Source of the DNA: Spongospora subterranea f. sp. subterranea | Taxonomy: Eukaryota > Endomyxa: Phytomyxea > Phytomyxea > Plasmodiophorida | Direction: 5' to 3' | DNA length: 64,000 nucleotides | Assembly: GCA_049724395.1 (NCBI GenBank) | Contig: JAUGWO010000095.1 | Location: 61,555-125,554 of the forward strand | Part shown: positions 11,001 through 22,046 of the stretch, piece after piece | Numbering within the stretch: the first letter of the stretch is position 1 | Layout: every line of letters begins with the position of its first letter | Notes under the pieces: generated by a model | Databases searched by the model: none | The model's input: the letters and a program-made list of their open reading frames with translations, nothing else | Told to the model about the DNA's origin: nothing | Program-made: the position numbers and the translations under genes

Positions 11001-14000
11001 TTCAGATGGTCAACTCGTTCGCATTCAACGCTCTGATCTTCTCTTGCACCCTGGTTAGCATTGCCCTGATATCCAGCGATCATTGGGGGCAGACTGACGT
11101 CTTCACGACCGTATTAGAAAAAGGTACAAAAACCTAAATTACGCTGTAGTGAGTTTTCTATAAGCAATCATTTTCAATTCAGTCAGTGATTTCAGCTATT
11201 CACGAACTAAGTGAGTAGTTATCAGGTTCGTTGATTTGCAACATAGCTTTCACTTTGGAGCTAGTGCTCAAACTAGTGGCCATGGGTCCCAAGAAGTGGT
11301 GGAGTGACACCTTGAATATTTTGGACGGTACAGTGGTTATCGGGTTTGCGATCGAAGAGGTCTTTTCTGGGGCCGGTACGTCTGGCACATTACTCCTTCC
11401 CGTTGCAGTGCCATACTCATCCTATAACGTTTTCCTCTTTGATTTTGAAATTTGAAAACTCCTCATATTTGTTTTCGTTAAAACGCGCAGTTTGCTATTT
11501 GCGTGCAATTTCGACGATTTCATTGCTTTTTTTTACTAATGGAATTTTACTGCGAACACTGTGATTCAAAGTTGGATGACTTTTGTTCATGAATCATGTC
11601 GCTGTAGAATTCTCATCACGTGGTCTCTTGGTCGTTCTGAAATCGTTTCGCGTCCTTCGCGTGATCCGCTTGATGCGTTTCTGGCCATCGCTCAACACGC
11701 TGGTCCGGACCATGGCCGATGCTGTCCACGAGCTGAAATATTTTGCGTGTTTGCTGGTGCTATTCGTGTTTGTCTACGCCGTTGTTGGCATACAGCTTTT
11801 CGGCACTACCTTTGTGGATGAGAATGGAAATGTACCCAGGTCAGTGACCATATTCGCATGCAATACAATATGCTGCGCCGAGATCTTCAGTACAGTCTTC
11901 CCGATATTCATGACTTAATTTTCACGCTGGGAAAAACCTGACCAATATTTCGCTTTGCTGTCTTCAATCCTGACCTCATCTGAAATTGCGAACAGGGCTA
12001 ATTTCTCGGATTTTTGGCATTCTTCGATTCTGGTGCTACAGGTGGTTACGAGTTCGAACTGGAACGATCTCCTCGTTGATGCTATCATTTCAGATGTAAC
12101 TGCTTTTCTTTGCATGTTTCATTTCAATCCGTTCCAACGAAATGTGTCCTCAGGGCTGGGGCGCGACTGGATATATGCTCACGTTGTTCATCGGCGGAAA
12201 TTTCATAATGCTGGCACTATTCATGGCCATTTTGTTGTCGAATTTCGACACGTCGTCGTTTGCTACATCCGGGCTCGGTCTGGCAAAATTACGCCGTTTG
12301 CAAGGGATCCGAGATGGGCTAGGCGCTGGCCTCAACAAAGTCCTGGATAGTAAGGTATGATGTACACGCCAGCCTCTTGTGCCTCCAGAGCTGAATCGTG
12401 ACTTTAATCGTATATCAGTAGACACGAGTTCAGGATTTATCTGGTTTTTGTTCTATTGTTTCTCGTTCACTGTTTTCAAGATATACAGAGTGTCAGCTGC
12501 TACAATCAACAGCAGTTGTTTGAGCCGCGTTTGAATGTCAATGTGTTTACGATGCTGTGTATGTAGGTAACAGCTCAGCTGAAATCGGCCGTTTCGACCA
12601 CATTGAGCCTCAAACGCCCCGTGATAGCCGGTCAGGCGACCACACTCCCAAATCTTCTGGTAATTAACAGAAAATTTCATGTGAACCCGTTAATTTGTCT
12701 TTATTTTCCGAATTGAAGACCTTGAGCTTCGCAGTTTGCATTTGCTTCTCATAGCAAGCCTGGTTTGCTACATTGAATGGCCGCTGATCAAGTCCCTCCA
12801 GGAACAAGTAAAGGAAGAGGCTATGGAAGAAGATTCGGTGGACCTTTGGATGGCGTGGATCCGCCGCCATGTCCATAACGTGGTCACATGCTCTGCAACT
12901 ATGAACGTTCTTCTGTTTGTGATTGCTGCCGAATGTCTAGTCATGACTCTATGCGTCCCGGGACTCCCTTCAAACTCTGACATTCTCCAAGTCTCGAAAC
13001 TGATTAACTATGTCCAAATCGTCATATTCTCGCTTGAGATGGTAATGAAGATGTTCGCCCATGGTCTTGTACGCAAGCCGCGTCTACATCCGGCACTGGA
13101 TACCGACTCAATCCAGATACCATACCTTCTTGACGTCTGGAACCGGCTCGACCTGGCCATCAACCTCGTCTGTTATGTGTCAGCCATCCCTATTGGTATT
13201 GTCGATGAACGCTATCTCAAGATTGTGATGAGTCTTCGCGCTCTGAGACCTCTACGCATGGTCTCACGATTCAAGGTAACACAGACTTACACTGACCCAC
13301 AGTATACTGTACTTGTGTCGGCCACGTTTCCAACCTGTATCGAAACAGTCGATTGGTTTTTCCATTGTCGTTGAAATTGCGTCACGTTGAAATTTAGTTT
13401 GCACATCAGTGTTGGCAATGTACAGTTTTGGCTAATACGTTGTGATTTCATGGTCCTTTAGTTCAAAGTCGTTTGTCATGCGGCTTTGAACGTGGGTCTC
13501 AATTGTTGGTCTGGGATATATAGAACATGCGCATCGTGATGCAGTCGCTATTGGCTGCGATCCCTTCCCTGCTGCACACGAGCTTAGTCCTCCTGGTATT
13601 CTTCTGGATTTGGGCTATCGTCGGTGTGGAGATGTTCAAGGGCCGTCTACAACGATGTGAAAATCTGTCCTCGGGTTCAATTCTGCCGTTGAGCAGTGAC
13701 ATGTGCGAAGCCGGTGGAGGCGTCTGGAAAAACCCAGGTACCACTCGTATCCTTCACATATGCGTCGAAGAATTCCTGAAAAAGGACCTGGAACGCTTCT
13801 TTGAAGGAAGTTTGTTTCTATTTTTTTTTGTACATTCTTCGCCATATTCAGATCTGTAGATTTATGACATCAGTTATTCAATTTGTGTATCAGACTTAGG
13901 TAGTTTTGACCACTTGGGCGCGGCCATGTTGATTCTGTTCGAGATATCGACTTTGGAGGGGTGGACTGATGTTATGTGGGCAACGGTGGATGCCACCTCG

Positions 14001-17000
14001 GCCGGGCTTCCTCCCCTCCAGGACTATGACATCACCTCGTCCCTGTATATTTTGTCATTCATTATATTCGGCAGCCTCTTCCTCGTATCACTTTTCATGG
14101 GTCAGATACTACACTCCGCTCGCAGAACTACGTCAAAAATCATCTGTGATTTTTCTAACCGACCACGATCCGAAATGTTTTGTGCTCTAACACTCAACTG
14201 TGTGAGGTTTATTTATGTTTGACGCATTATTGTAGGTGTTGTTGTCGACGAATACAAGAAGAATGTAGAGAAGCGTAATGGGATCATCACCGAGCAGCAG
14301 AAAAAGTGGATGGACTTTTACCGCACTATTATTTCGAATAGACCACAGGACAATCTGAAACCTCCCATCGAGGAGCGCAAATTGAAACTTCAATCCTTGT
14401 CAGTGCATAATATTTGCGTCAATGCTGTTGTTGGCTACAGTACTTCATCAATTACTTTCAACTGATGCATGTTGTGGTTTACCGCTTCGTTATCTACTGT
14501 TCCATGTTTGTTTAGCATGAACTCCTAATCATTACCTATCAGGTCTCTGTGGGATAGGTTAAGGCAGCGCTCATTCAACATTTTGAACACTCAGCAGTTC
14601 GACAAGGTTGTGCTCGCTTTGATCTTGCTGAACATGATCATCATGGCGATGGACTACGACGGCGCTCCAGACCCTTATACAACTACGCTAACCTTCATCA
14701 ATTACACATTTACGGTCGCGTTTTTCTTCGAGATGGTCATCAAATTAATGGGGCTTGGCGTGAAACAATACTTCACGTAATAGGAAGCCTATATCATTTA
14801 TTGCCATTTATGCCAAGTCCACCATCAGCTTTTTGTTTTCAGTTACTGCAGTTGCCATGTGATTGCAAAAATTACCAGGAACAACCCGTCGAATTGTGGA
14901 TGTTGCTTTTGTTTTCTTTTGTGTGCCAAAAGCTCTTTTACTGACATCTATCCTGACTTCCAGGTCGAAGTGGAATGTGTTCGATTTCATGTTGATCATT
15001 TACGCACTGTTTCAACTATTCTTGGAACAGCTGTTTGACAGCGTCGATTTCTTCAACATCAAACCTGCCGTATTCAGAGGTCCCTACTTTGATCTTGCTA
15101 AATTATCAAAACTCAAACGTTATCAGCTGATTGTGCTAGATTTCAGTCCAGTATTTTACGTGATTTGTTTCAAGCTTTATATTAGTTGGTTTCCAGCACG
15201 ACACTCCAATCAAGTTTCACAGTCAGTAAAATCAATACTGCAATCTGAGTCATATAATTGACAGTAACAAACACTGAAGAAGGTTAACAATAACCCTGTT
15301 GTTTTGTTCCATCTGTAGTGTTACGTGTGTTGCGTGTATTCCGCCTAGTGAAGCATTTAAACGGAATTGGGTCCCTGATTCGAACGTTTATTTTCTCATT
15401 ACCGGCCCTATACAACGTCGGTGTGCTGTTGCTCCTTGTCTTTTTCATATACGCCATATCTGGCATGGCTCTCTTCGGAAGCACTAAATTCGGACAATAC
15501 CTGAACGAGCACGCCAATTTCCGCGCGTTTCCGACTGCTTTCATGTTGCTATTAAGATCGTCCACAGGTACATACGACAGTTCAATCACAATTAACCAAA
15601 TCTAGGGCAATCGCCACTTTGACCTATCGATATTCATCCAGTGTGTGTGCTGTGTTTTTGACAACTGTCTACGCAAGATCTGCATCTTACGAGAATATTT
15701 CTACTGTACATTTTTCGAAAAAATCTGTTCATAACGAAGTTTCAATGTAGTTTTCGCTGCCTCCAAGTAATTCCGCCCTATTAGCATCATTTTAATCAAC
15801 ATTTACCTCATACCATGTATAGTATCAATGGCGGTTGACTTCTGTGTGAGACAGGGGAATCGTGGAACGGTATCATGCATGATTGCAGTGTGGAGCCTCC
15901 ATATTGTCAAGGAGATGATTGTGGCAACTCTATAGCAGCTCGTTTCTATTTCATCACATTTCAGTTCCTGTCGAAGTTCATTATCCTCAATGTCTTTGTT
16001 GCAGGTAGCTACAAGATAGCACTGTGTTGTTTATAAATAAGAATTTTGTTATCTCTATTACTCAAATTCAGACGTGTCTGAAAATGAGAATTAGCATATC
16101 ACGGTTGGCACTAATCTATATTTTGTGGTTTAGTTGTGTTGCAAAATTTTGAAGATGAAATTGATAAAGAAGATGAGGACGATGAGATGCCAATCAAAAG
16201 TAAGCATGTTGTTTTAGCATCGTTTCAGAAAAGACGCGACTAATCAATTACAGTCGACGATATAGTCGAGTTTTCAAGGCTTTGGAATACACATTGCCGC
16301 TCTGACATGATGCCTTTGCATCGTTTGTTTAGCTTCCTGCAGGTGAGGTTTACCGAATTGCTAGAGCGCGTGTATTTAAATTCGAATCACACTCTGTTTT
16401 GATCTGTTTTCTGTTCATACTGAAAAAAGCGTTAGGAAAAGGAGCCAGATGTAATGGTGCTTCTTGTCTTTTTGAAAGTAAACATTATACGGACACCTCC
16501 ATATCTAAATTTCTTCTATTCTATGAATTTAGAGGCTTACCGCGCCGATGGTGCTGGAGGCTGAGTTCTCTAAACGCCACAATGTGACGATATTCCTCAA
16601 AGAAAACAAGATCGCGGCGTTCGAACCCGCTCCTGGAGTCGGCGTCGGACTGGGTGCTGAATCGTTAACAGGACGCAGCATCATGTACAGGCAGATGTAC
16701 GTACATTACGTCGACGTTGCAATGGCGCTGACCGAAAGACTCTTTAAAAAATTCCATAAAATAGATAATATCGGGGAAATTTCTGAGGAAAGGTATGTCT
16801 AACAGAAGCTTTTTTGTTTTTCGATTCTTTAGAGCTTCGAGGCGCTAGGAAAAACCACAATTTTCCATATTGTTGGATAAAATTGGGTTTTCACCTTGCA
16901 AAGTAAGGCTATACTAAATGTTGCTGACTGTTCTGTTATTTATAGTGAGTTTCTACAATGTATTCGCGCGGAGTTGACTCGCGCCTATCCGGCCCGAGTC

Positions 17001-17324
17001 AGCAGTAGGTTCGTCCGCCATCCGGCGCATGAGGTCTTGGCCGCGATTGTAATTCAGGCGGCATACCGAGGATATAATGTCCGACAAACCGTTGCCTCGC
17101 ACGGGGTCGACTACCTCTGTAGGATGATGGAGTCAAGACGAAAAGATTCACGTGGCGATATCGTATCCAGGTTGTCGAGGAAGGCCGCTGAACATATCAC
17201 CGCCGTACCGAGAAAGATCCGCGACCGGATCAGCTCCAGACCAAGTTCATCTGAGTCAGGGAACAGAGACGTGTCGCCCAGGTCCACTCTCAAACCTCTT
17301 GAAACGCTAAATGAGACTGAATAA
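8099..17324 (+). CDS. Four-domain voltage-gated cation channel alpha subunit (Cav-like)
   Basis: A gene of more than twenty exons encodes a plasma-membrane pore of four homologous six-helix repeats. Repeat I (about 8400-10320) has S4 RSLRLLRILRPLRVV and pore CITGEGWTDIMYM. Repeat II (11000-12360) has S4 KSFRVLRVIRLMRFW and pore VVTSSNWNDLLVD. Repeat III (12890-14280) has S4 SLRALRPLRMVSRFK and pore STLEGWTDVMWAT. Repeat IV (14580-16150) has S4 VLRVLRVFRLVKHLN and pore STGESWNGIMHDC. The pore residues are therefore E-S-E-E instead of the E-E-E-E of calcium channels. After S6 IV come an acidic helix and a region consistent with the channel C-terminal EF-like domain, then an IQ motif (IVIQAAYRGYNVRQ) near 17050, a calmodulin-binding signature. 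The start ATG precedes a Ser/Ala-rich N terminus. The I-II linker is charged and helical. Calcium selectivity is inferred. Confidence 0.93.
9661..9780 (+). repeat. 30-bp minisatellite, four units, just before the repeat I pore
   Basis: Four tandem 30-bp units (9661-9690, 9691-9720, 9721-9750, 9751-9780) are identical except near the start of the first. Best read as inside a 361-nt intron (9459-9819): the donor after MNPR and the acceptor before GGVISFDN join in frame. The unit is a multiple of three and has no stop in several frames. One frame encodes the hydrophobic decapeptide WVSVILASCV and runs openly into the pore exon, so intron retention would add a repeat array to the extracellular turret. 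Confidence 0.9.
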
Positions 17325-18038
17325 TTTTAAACCGGCTATAGTAATGTATATTACAGCATATTGTAATTATTACTGGTTGTCCGACATTTTATATGTACTT
17401 GATGTCCCGTAATGAAAGGTTTTGCACTTCAGACCTTGATAATATGACCTGTTTCATGGGGAAACCATCCCTCGCTCTGTAATCTTTATCTTCATCAAAC
17501 GCCTGTTGAAAAACATGGCTATCTAAGTTAACATCGACGTTCGAAATGGTGTGATTATGATCCAGTTAGGCCTGATTGACCAATATCCATCCATCGAGTG
17601 TAGATTTCACGAGCCTCATTGCTATCACTGATTGCTGAAGATTGTCGTCCTCCGTGATCATTGAGGACAAATGTCAATGCTATGATTACTGTAGAAGACA
17701 CCCTTGGAAAAGTGGTCAGCTTCGATCATGGAGATTTAATTTCGGGCCCGTGCGGTCCACAGTTTGCTTCAAACTGATTCCACGTTCAGAGTTCAGGCCA
17801 ATTTTTGCATCATCCAACTGACCGTGACGCTTTCCACCAAGAACCATTGGTTGTTTATGTTGGCTACCCAACCACAGTGTACATAACGAGGGTTTGGATG
17901 ATAAACTCCTCCAAGAACACAATGGTTAAAACTGCGCAACGGAGTTGGGCCGCGGGGCCCGTGGCCTCACAAAAGCTGCTCTGTTTTTCTACCGCCACCG
18001 TCGTGTCTGGCTTTCTAATCCGTGCTCGTCTACCATTA
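17325..18038. other. Intergenic region channel to carrier gene
   Basis: About 700 bp with no recognisable gene. The short minus-strand frames here (for example 17716-17922) look like chance openings. Confidence 0.5.
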
Positions 18039-19315
18039 ATGGCGAAAACGGCCCGTACTCGTAAGGAGGACCGGAGCCAGATTCCGTTCTGGCAGCATGC
18101 CGTTGCCGGTGTAGTTTCCGGCGTGTTCTCAAAATCAATCCTGCAGCCCCTCGATCTTGTAACATTAAACACGTCATTCAAACGCCACTTACGTTGCCCG
18201 CACGCCGCCCCAAGCGTCATGCTGTGGCATCGCCGGGCAATGTAAGTGTTGGGCACAGATTCGCTGATTATCTTGTTTGTTGTGGTCTTCAGATCAAAAC
18301 CCGAATGCAAGTTCAGCAGTCTGGTCTAACCGTCCAGGGAGCTCAGTTTTATAAGGGATTTCTATCCGCATTTCCGACCATCATTCGTCAGGAGGGTTTT
18401 TCTGCGCTTTACATTGGACTATGGCCCAATCTTGTTGGATCCGGTGTTGCCTGGGGTGCATACTTCTCTTTTTACAATATTGCAAAGCGTATGTGGATTC
18501 AGCACCGTAACGGTGATGATGACCTAGGTCCACTTCATCATCTAACAAGTGCTGCATTTGCCGGGGTCACAACATGCCTGATAACCAATCCGTATTATAT
18601 CGCTTGGTTCGTTGTTTTCGATTGTGATTGTAACAGGTATTTGTTGGCAGAATTTGGATGGTGAAAACACGATTGCAATTGCAGTTCCGCTCGTCACCCA
18701 CAGCGGGATATGACTATAAAGGAATGACGGACGCTTTCAGGCGTATCATTGCCGAAGAGGGATTTTTCGCCCTCTATCGAGGATTGGGCGCTGCTCTAAC
18801 CTTGGTCTCGAACGGTGCTCTTCAGTTTATGACCTACGAACAGCTAAAAAAGATGGCTTTGAAACATCTCGTAAACGATCATGACGAAGATAAGAACTCA
18901 CCTCCACTCATTTTCTCATGATGGGCGGGCTCGCGAAAATGTTGAGCAGCACAGCGACATACCCACTCCAGGTTCCGGTGCAGGCCTGGGTTGTTGAGGT
19001 CGATGATTTACTGGTTTGGTTCACAGGTGACGAAAGCTCGCCTATATCAGAGGCAATTACCCGACGCAACCGGCAAGATGAACTCGTATATGTATGGGAG
19101 CACTCGTGATGTCTGGTCACACATCATCCGCACTGATGGAATGGTTGGATTCTATCGAGGTTTATTGCCCCAACTGTTGAAGGTCAGTGCCGGGGTTCCA
19201 TTTATTCAATAAGCATTGCGCCTGAGATGTTTTTGACGATGCAGACGGTCCCGAGTTCGGCTCTGACCTTTTTGGCATATGAAAAAGTCCTGAGGGTTTT
19301 TAGACAAAAATCCTA
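18039..19315 (+). CDS. Mitochondrial carrier, SLC25A32/FLX1-like
   Basis: Three tandem carrier repeats are visible. Repeat 1 has VAGVVSGVFSKSILQPLDL joined across an intron to IKTRMQVQQ. Repeat 2 has GVTTCLITNP joined to IWMVKTRLQLQF. Repeat 3 has TATYPLQ joined to VTKARLYQRQ. Each is followed by an EGF..LYxGL-type segment (QEGFSALYIGLWPNL, EEGFFALYRGLGAAL, DGMVGFYRGLLPQL). NPIW in repeat 2 is typical of the folate/FAD/pyrimidine/NAD carrier branch, so import of one of these cofactors across the inner mitochondrial membrane is likely; the substrate is inferred. Between KNSPPLIF and LMMGGLAKML the frame slips by one base near 18911-18914. A fifth T in that T4 run would restore it, and no intron fits. 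Ends LAYEKVLRVFRQKS, then TAA. Confidence 0.9.
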
Positions 19316-19621
19316 ATTTGTTCGGTCCCGCAGCAAAAGTTATTCAGTCATCCCCGACCATGTAATATCTCATTTCCACATAAATCTACCGATTTCAACC
19401 ATATTTTCATGTTGTTTCCCCGCCAGTCGGCACTCAGCAAATAGTGATGCGTGGCCTCCGACAGTGTAGTCTATGTAGGTAGTGTTTAGAGATTGACTGG
19501 AGTGCCGTCCACTATCAGTGGCGGTTGGGTAAGGGGCCCAGCCTGGGTCCTTGGCGTTCCAGCAATTGGTTTTTTCTGATTTCAACAGGCTCTTGCCGGA
19601 AATCCAACGCGATTTCATTCA

Positions 19622-21735
19622 ATGTCGACGATGCCGCTACCGTCGTCGCCTGAACTCTTGGCATCCCGTATCCCGCCACCCGAGTTTCCCACCGATGACA
19701 TGTATGAGCGCATGTGCCAGATCGGGCAAGGCACGTTCGGGTCAGGGACAATCCCGCCCTCGCCGTTTCCCGCAACTGACATCCCCCTGCCCAGAGTTGT
19801 GTACAAGGCGCGAGCCCCAGATGGATCATTGGTCGCTCTCAAAGCGGTTCGTGTTGACGATCAGCGTCATGGCGTACGTATCGTGTCCGTTATTTTTCCC
19901 ACAGCGTTGTTAATGCTTCTGGCCCCTTCTTCTCGTTAGTTTTCGGTAACGTCGGTTCGTGAAATTCAAATCCTCCAAAGTCTGTGCCATGAAAATATAA
20001 TATCGATCACCGATGTTGTTGCTTCTAAAGGTTTCCCGATCCCATCCGTTCTTGTTCGCCAATTGATAATTGATTCATGATTTGTAGACGCGCATCTCGA
20101 TAGAGCTAACGCTCATATATATGTCGTCTTTCCTTATCTAGAACATGACCTATCCGGTCTTTTAGACAATCCGGCGTAGGTAGCGTCGCCTTGTTATTTT
20201 GTCATCCGGACGTGCGATCTGACGTAGTTGCCCAGGTGTCGTATCACGCCGTCTGTGATCAAATGCTATTTCAAGCAGATCGTGACCGCGGTTGCGTATC
20301 TGCACAGCAATCAGTATCTGCATCGGGATGTGAAATGTTCAAATATATTAATCAACAATGAAGGTTTGTTCCATGAGTTCTCCTTGTTTAGTTTCTCTGT
20401 TGGATTGTTTCTTCCATCGTTGCTAGTTTCTCAACTATTTTGACTGATGTTTTGGCTCGAATCAGGGATCGTTAAGCTTGCCGATTTTGGTCTTGCGCGT
20501 CCATTTCGATTGGACGGTGAACCCTATACCGGTGAGCTGAATATGATTTCTCAAAGCGGATGCTGATTTTTGCCTCAATCAATGCTGTAGATAAAGTCTG
20601 CACATTATGGTATCGTGCTCCTGGTCAGTATTTCACGGTAGTTCATCTGCGATGACGATCATGTCGTCTCGCAGCTCTGTCTGGATTCGTCTCACAATTG
20701 TGTTCAATAGAGCTGCTATTCGGCGAGAAGAATTATGGTCCACCCCTCGATGTTTGGTCACTCGGGTAATATTCACCGTTTATCTTGGTTTGTCTTGACA
20801 GTTCTATACCGAATTTTTGTTTGAAAATCTGTTTGGTCAGTTCACACAAATATGAAAAAAAAATGAATTGCTGTAATGTTTTCCACCAACAAAATAATTC
20901 AATATCAATTTCTTGTCACATCCTTTGTTTCTATTGACAATGGGATGTAAGGTGTGTCTTTGGTGAAATGCTAACCCAAAGACCTTTGTTTCATGGAGCG
21001 ACAGAACTCGATCAGATCGACCGAATATTTCGTCTTTGCGGGACGCCAACCGCATTACCGACCACCGGAGCCGTCGCGGTTCCTGCCACTCATTTTTATC
21101 CTCGACAAGTCAAACGTAGTTTCGTCAAGGTTGTTGTCTTTTTGGGACCTCCAGCCCTTCTCTGAACTTTTTGCAGTACGGCTTGCAGGAGAGCGATTTA
21201 ATGGACAAAATTCTGGAGATGGATCCATCAAAACGAATCACAGCGGATGGGATATTACGCCATCCGTATTTCACTTCATCCCCTATCGCCCTGTTACCAG
21301 AACAGGTACATCGATGATTTGAATTTTGACATTTTCTGACCAGATTGCGGTTCAGGTCCCGAAATTCGATCCCAGTAACGAGTTAAGCGCCGCAAAACGT
21401 AAAGGTCTGCCGTTACGATCGCGCCCAGGTTCTGACAAGCCAACAACTATTCCTGCATCGCTTGGCAAACGTCAACGATCGTCGTCACCGTCCAAGGCGC
21501 AGTCCAACAGTAAACGCCATAGTTATACCCATCGCAGGTTGTTTCCCACGCCTCAGTTCCCAGCAACAAGACGAGTAAACTTGGTTTTTTGTTCAGGTCG
21601 GCGAGCCCCCGTAACGGCAAAGCGAACGGGGATCATAGCCATCGACACCACCATTATCGCGATCGTAATGACTCGTCCACACATCGCACGTTCAGGAGTT
21701 CCACCGATGCCTCAGGCGAGAGGAGGAATAGGTGA
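19622..21735 (+). CDS. Cyclin-dependent kinase, CDK9/CDK12-like
   Basis: A Ser/Thr kinase spread over many exons. The Gly loop QIGQGTFG is joined to RVVYKA. Then come the ATP-lysine region LVALKAVRVDD, a cyclin-binding helix FSVTSVREIQILQSL, catalytic HRDVKCSNILI, ADFGLARPF, and a T-loop end KVCTLWYRAPELLFGEKNYG with the activating Thr in CTLWYR. PPLDVWSLGCVFGEML follows. These features resemble the transcriptional CDKs that phosphorylate RNA polymerase II (CDK9, CDK12, yeast Bur1/Ctk1). The PSTAIRE position reads SVTSVRE, a divergent form, so the cyclin partner cannot be guessed. After the kinase fold (ILRHPYFTSSPIALLPEQ) is a basic, Ser- and His-rich tail ending STDASGERRNR, compatible with a nuclear protein. 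The start ATG lies in a short Pro/Ser-rich N terminus. Confidence 0.9.
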
Positions 21736-22046
21736 CATGAAGTCATTTCACACTACACTGCATATATTCTTTGGATAACCAAAACCAGCCTGTTAGACTA
21801 TAGACCATCGTCGCCTGTTCTTCCATTGTAGAATAGTTACTCAGGATTGTCGGCCTTCGTTGGGCAAACGAAGGCCACTATATTCAATGATGCATAACGA
21901 TCAACCGGATTTCTGTATTGTTCTTGGTTGAGCCGCCAACGTTTTGCTTTTGTGGACCTCCACCAAATCAAGAATATCGCAATGGCAAATTGATTTCCGA
22001 TCGGCACGCGCCCTGGTTTAATTTGAAAGCAGGCCCTGCGCTGACA

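Noticed and set aside
17864-18310. 148-codon minus-strand ORF
   Set aside because: It is antisense to the first exon of the mitochondrial carrier and shows no domain.
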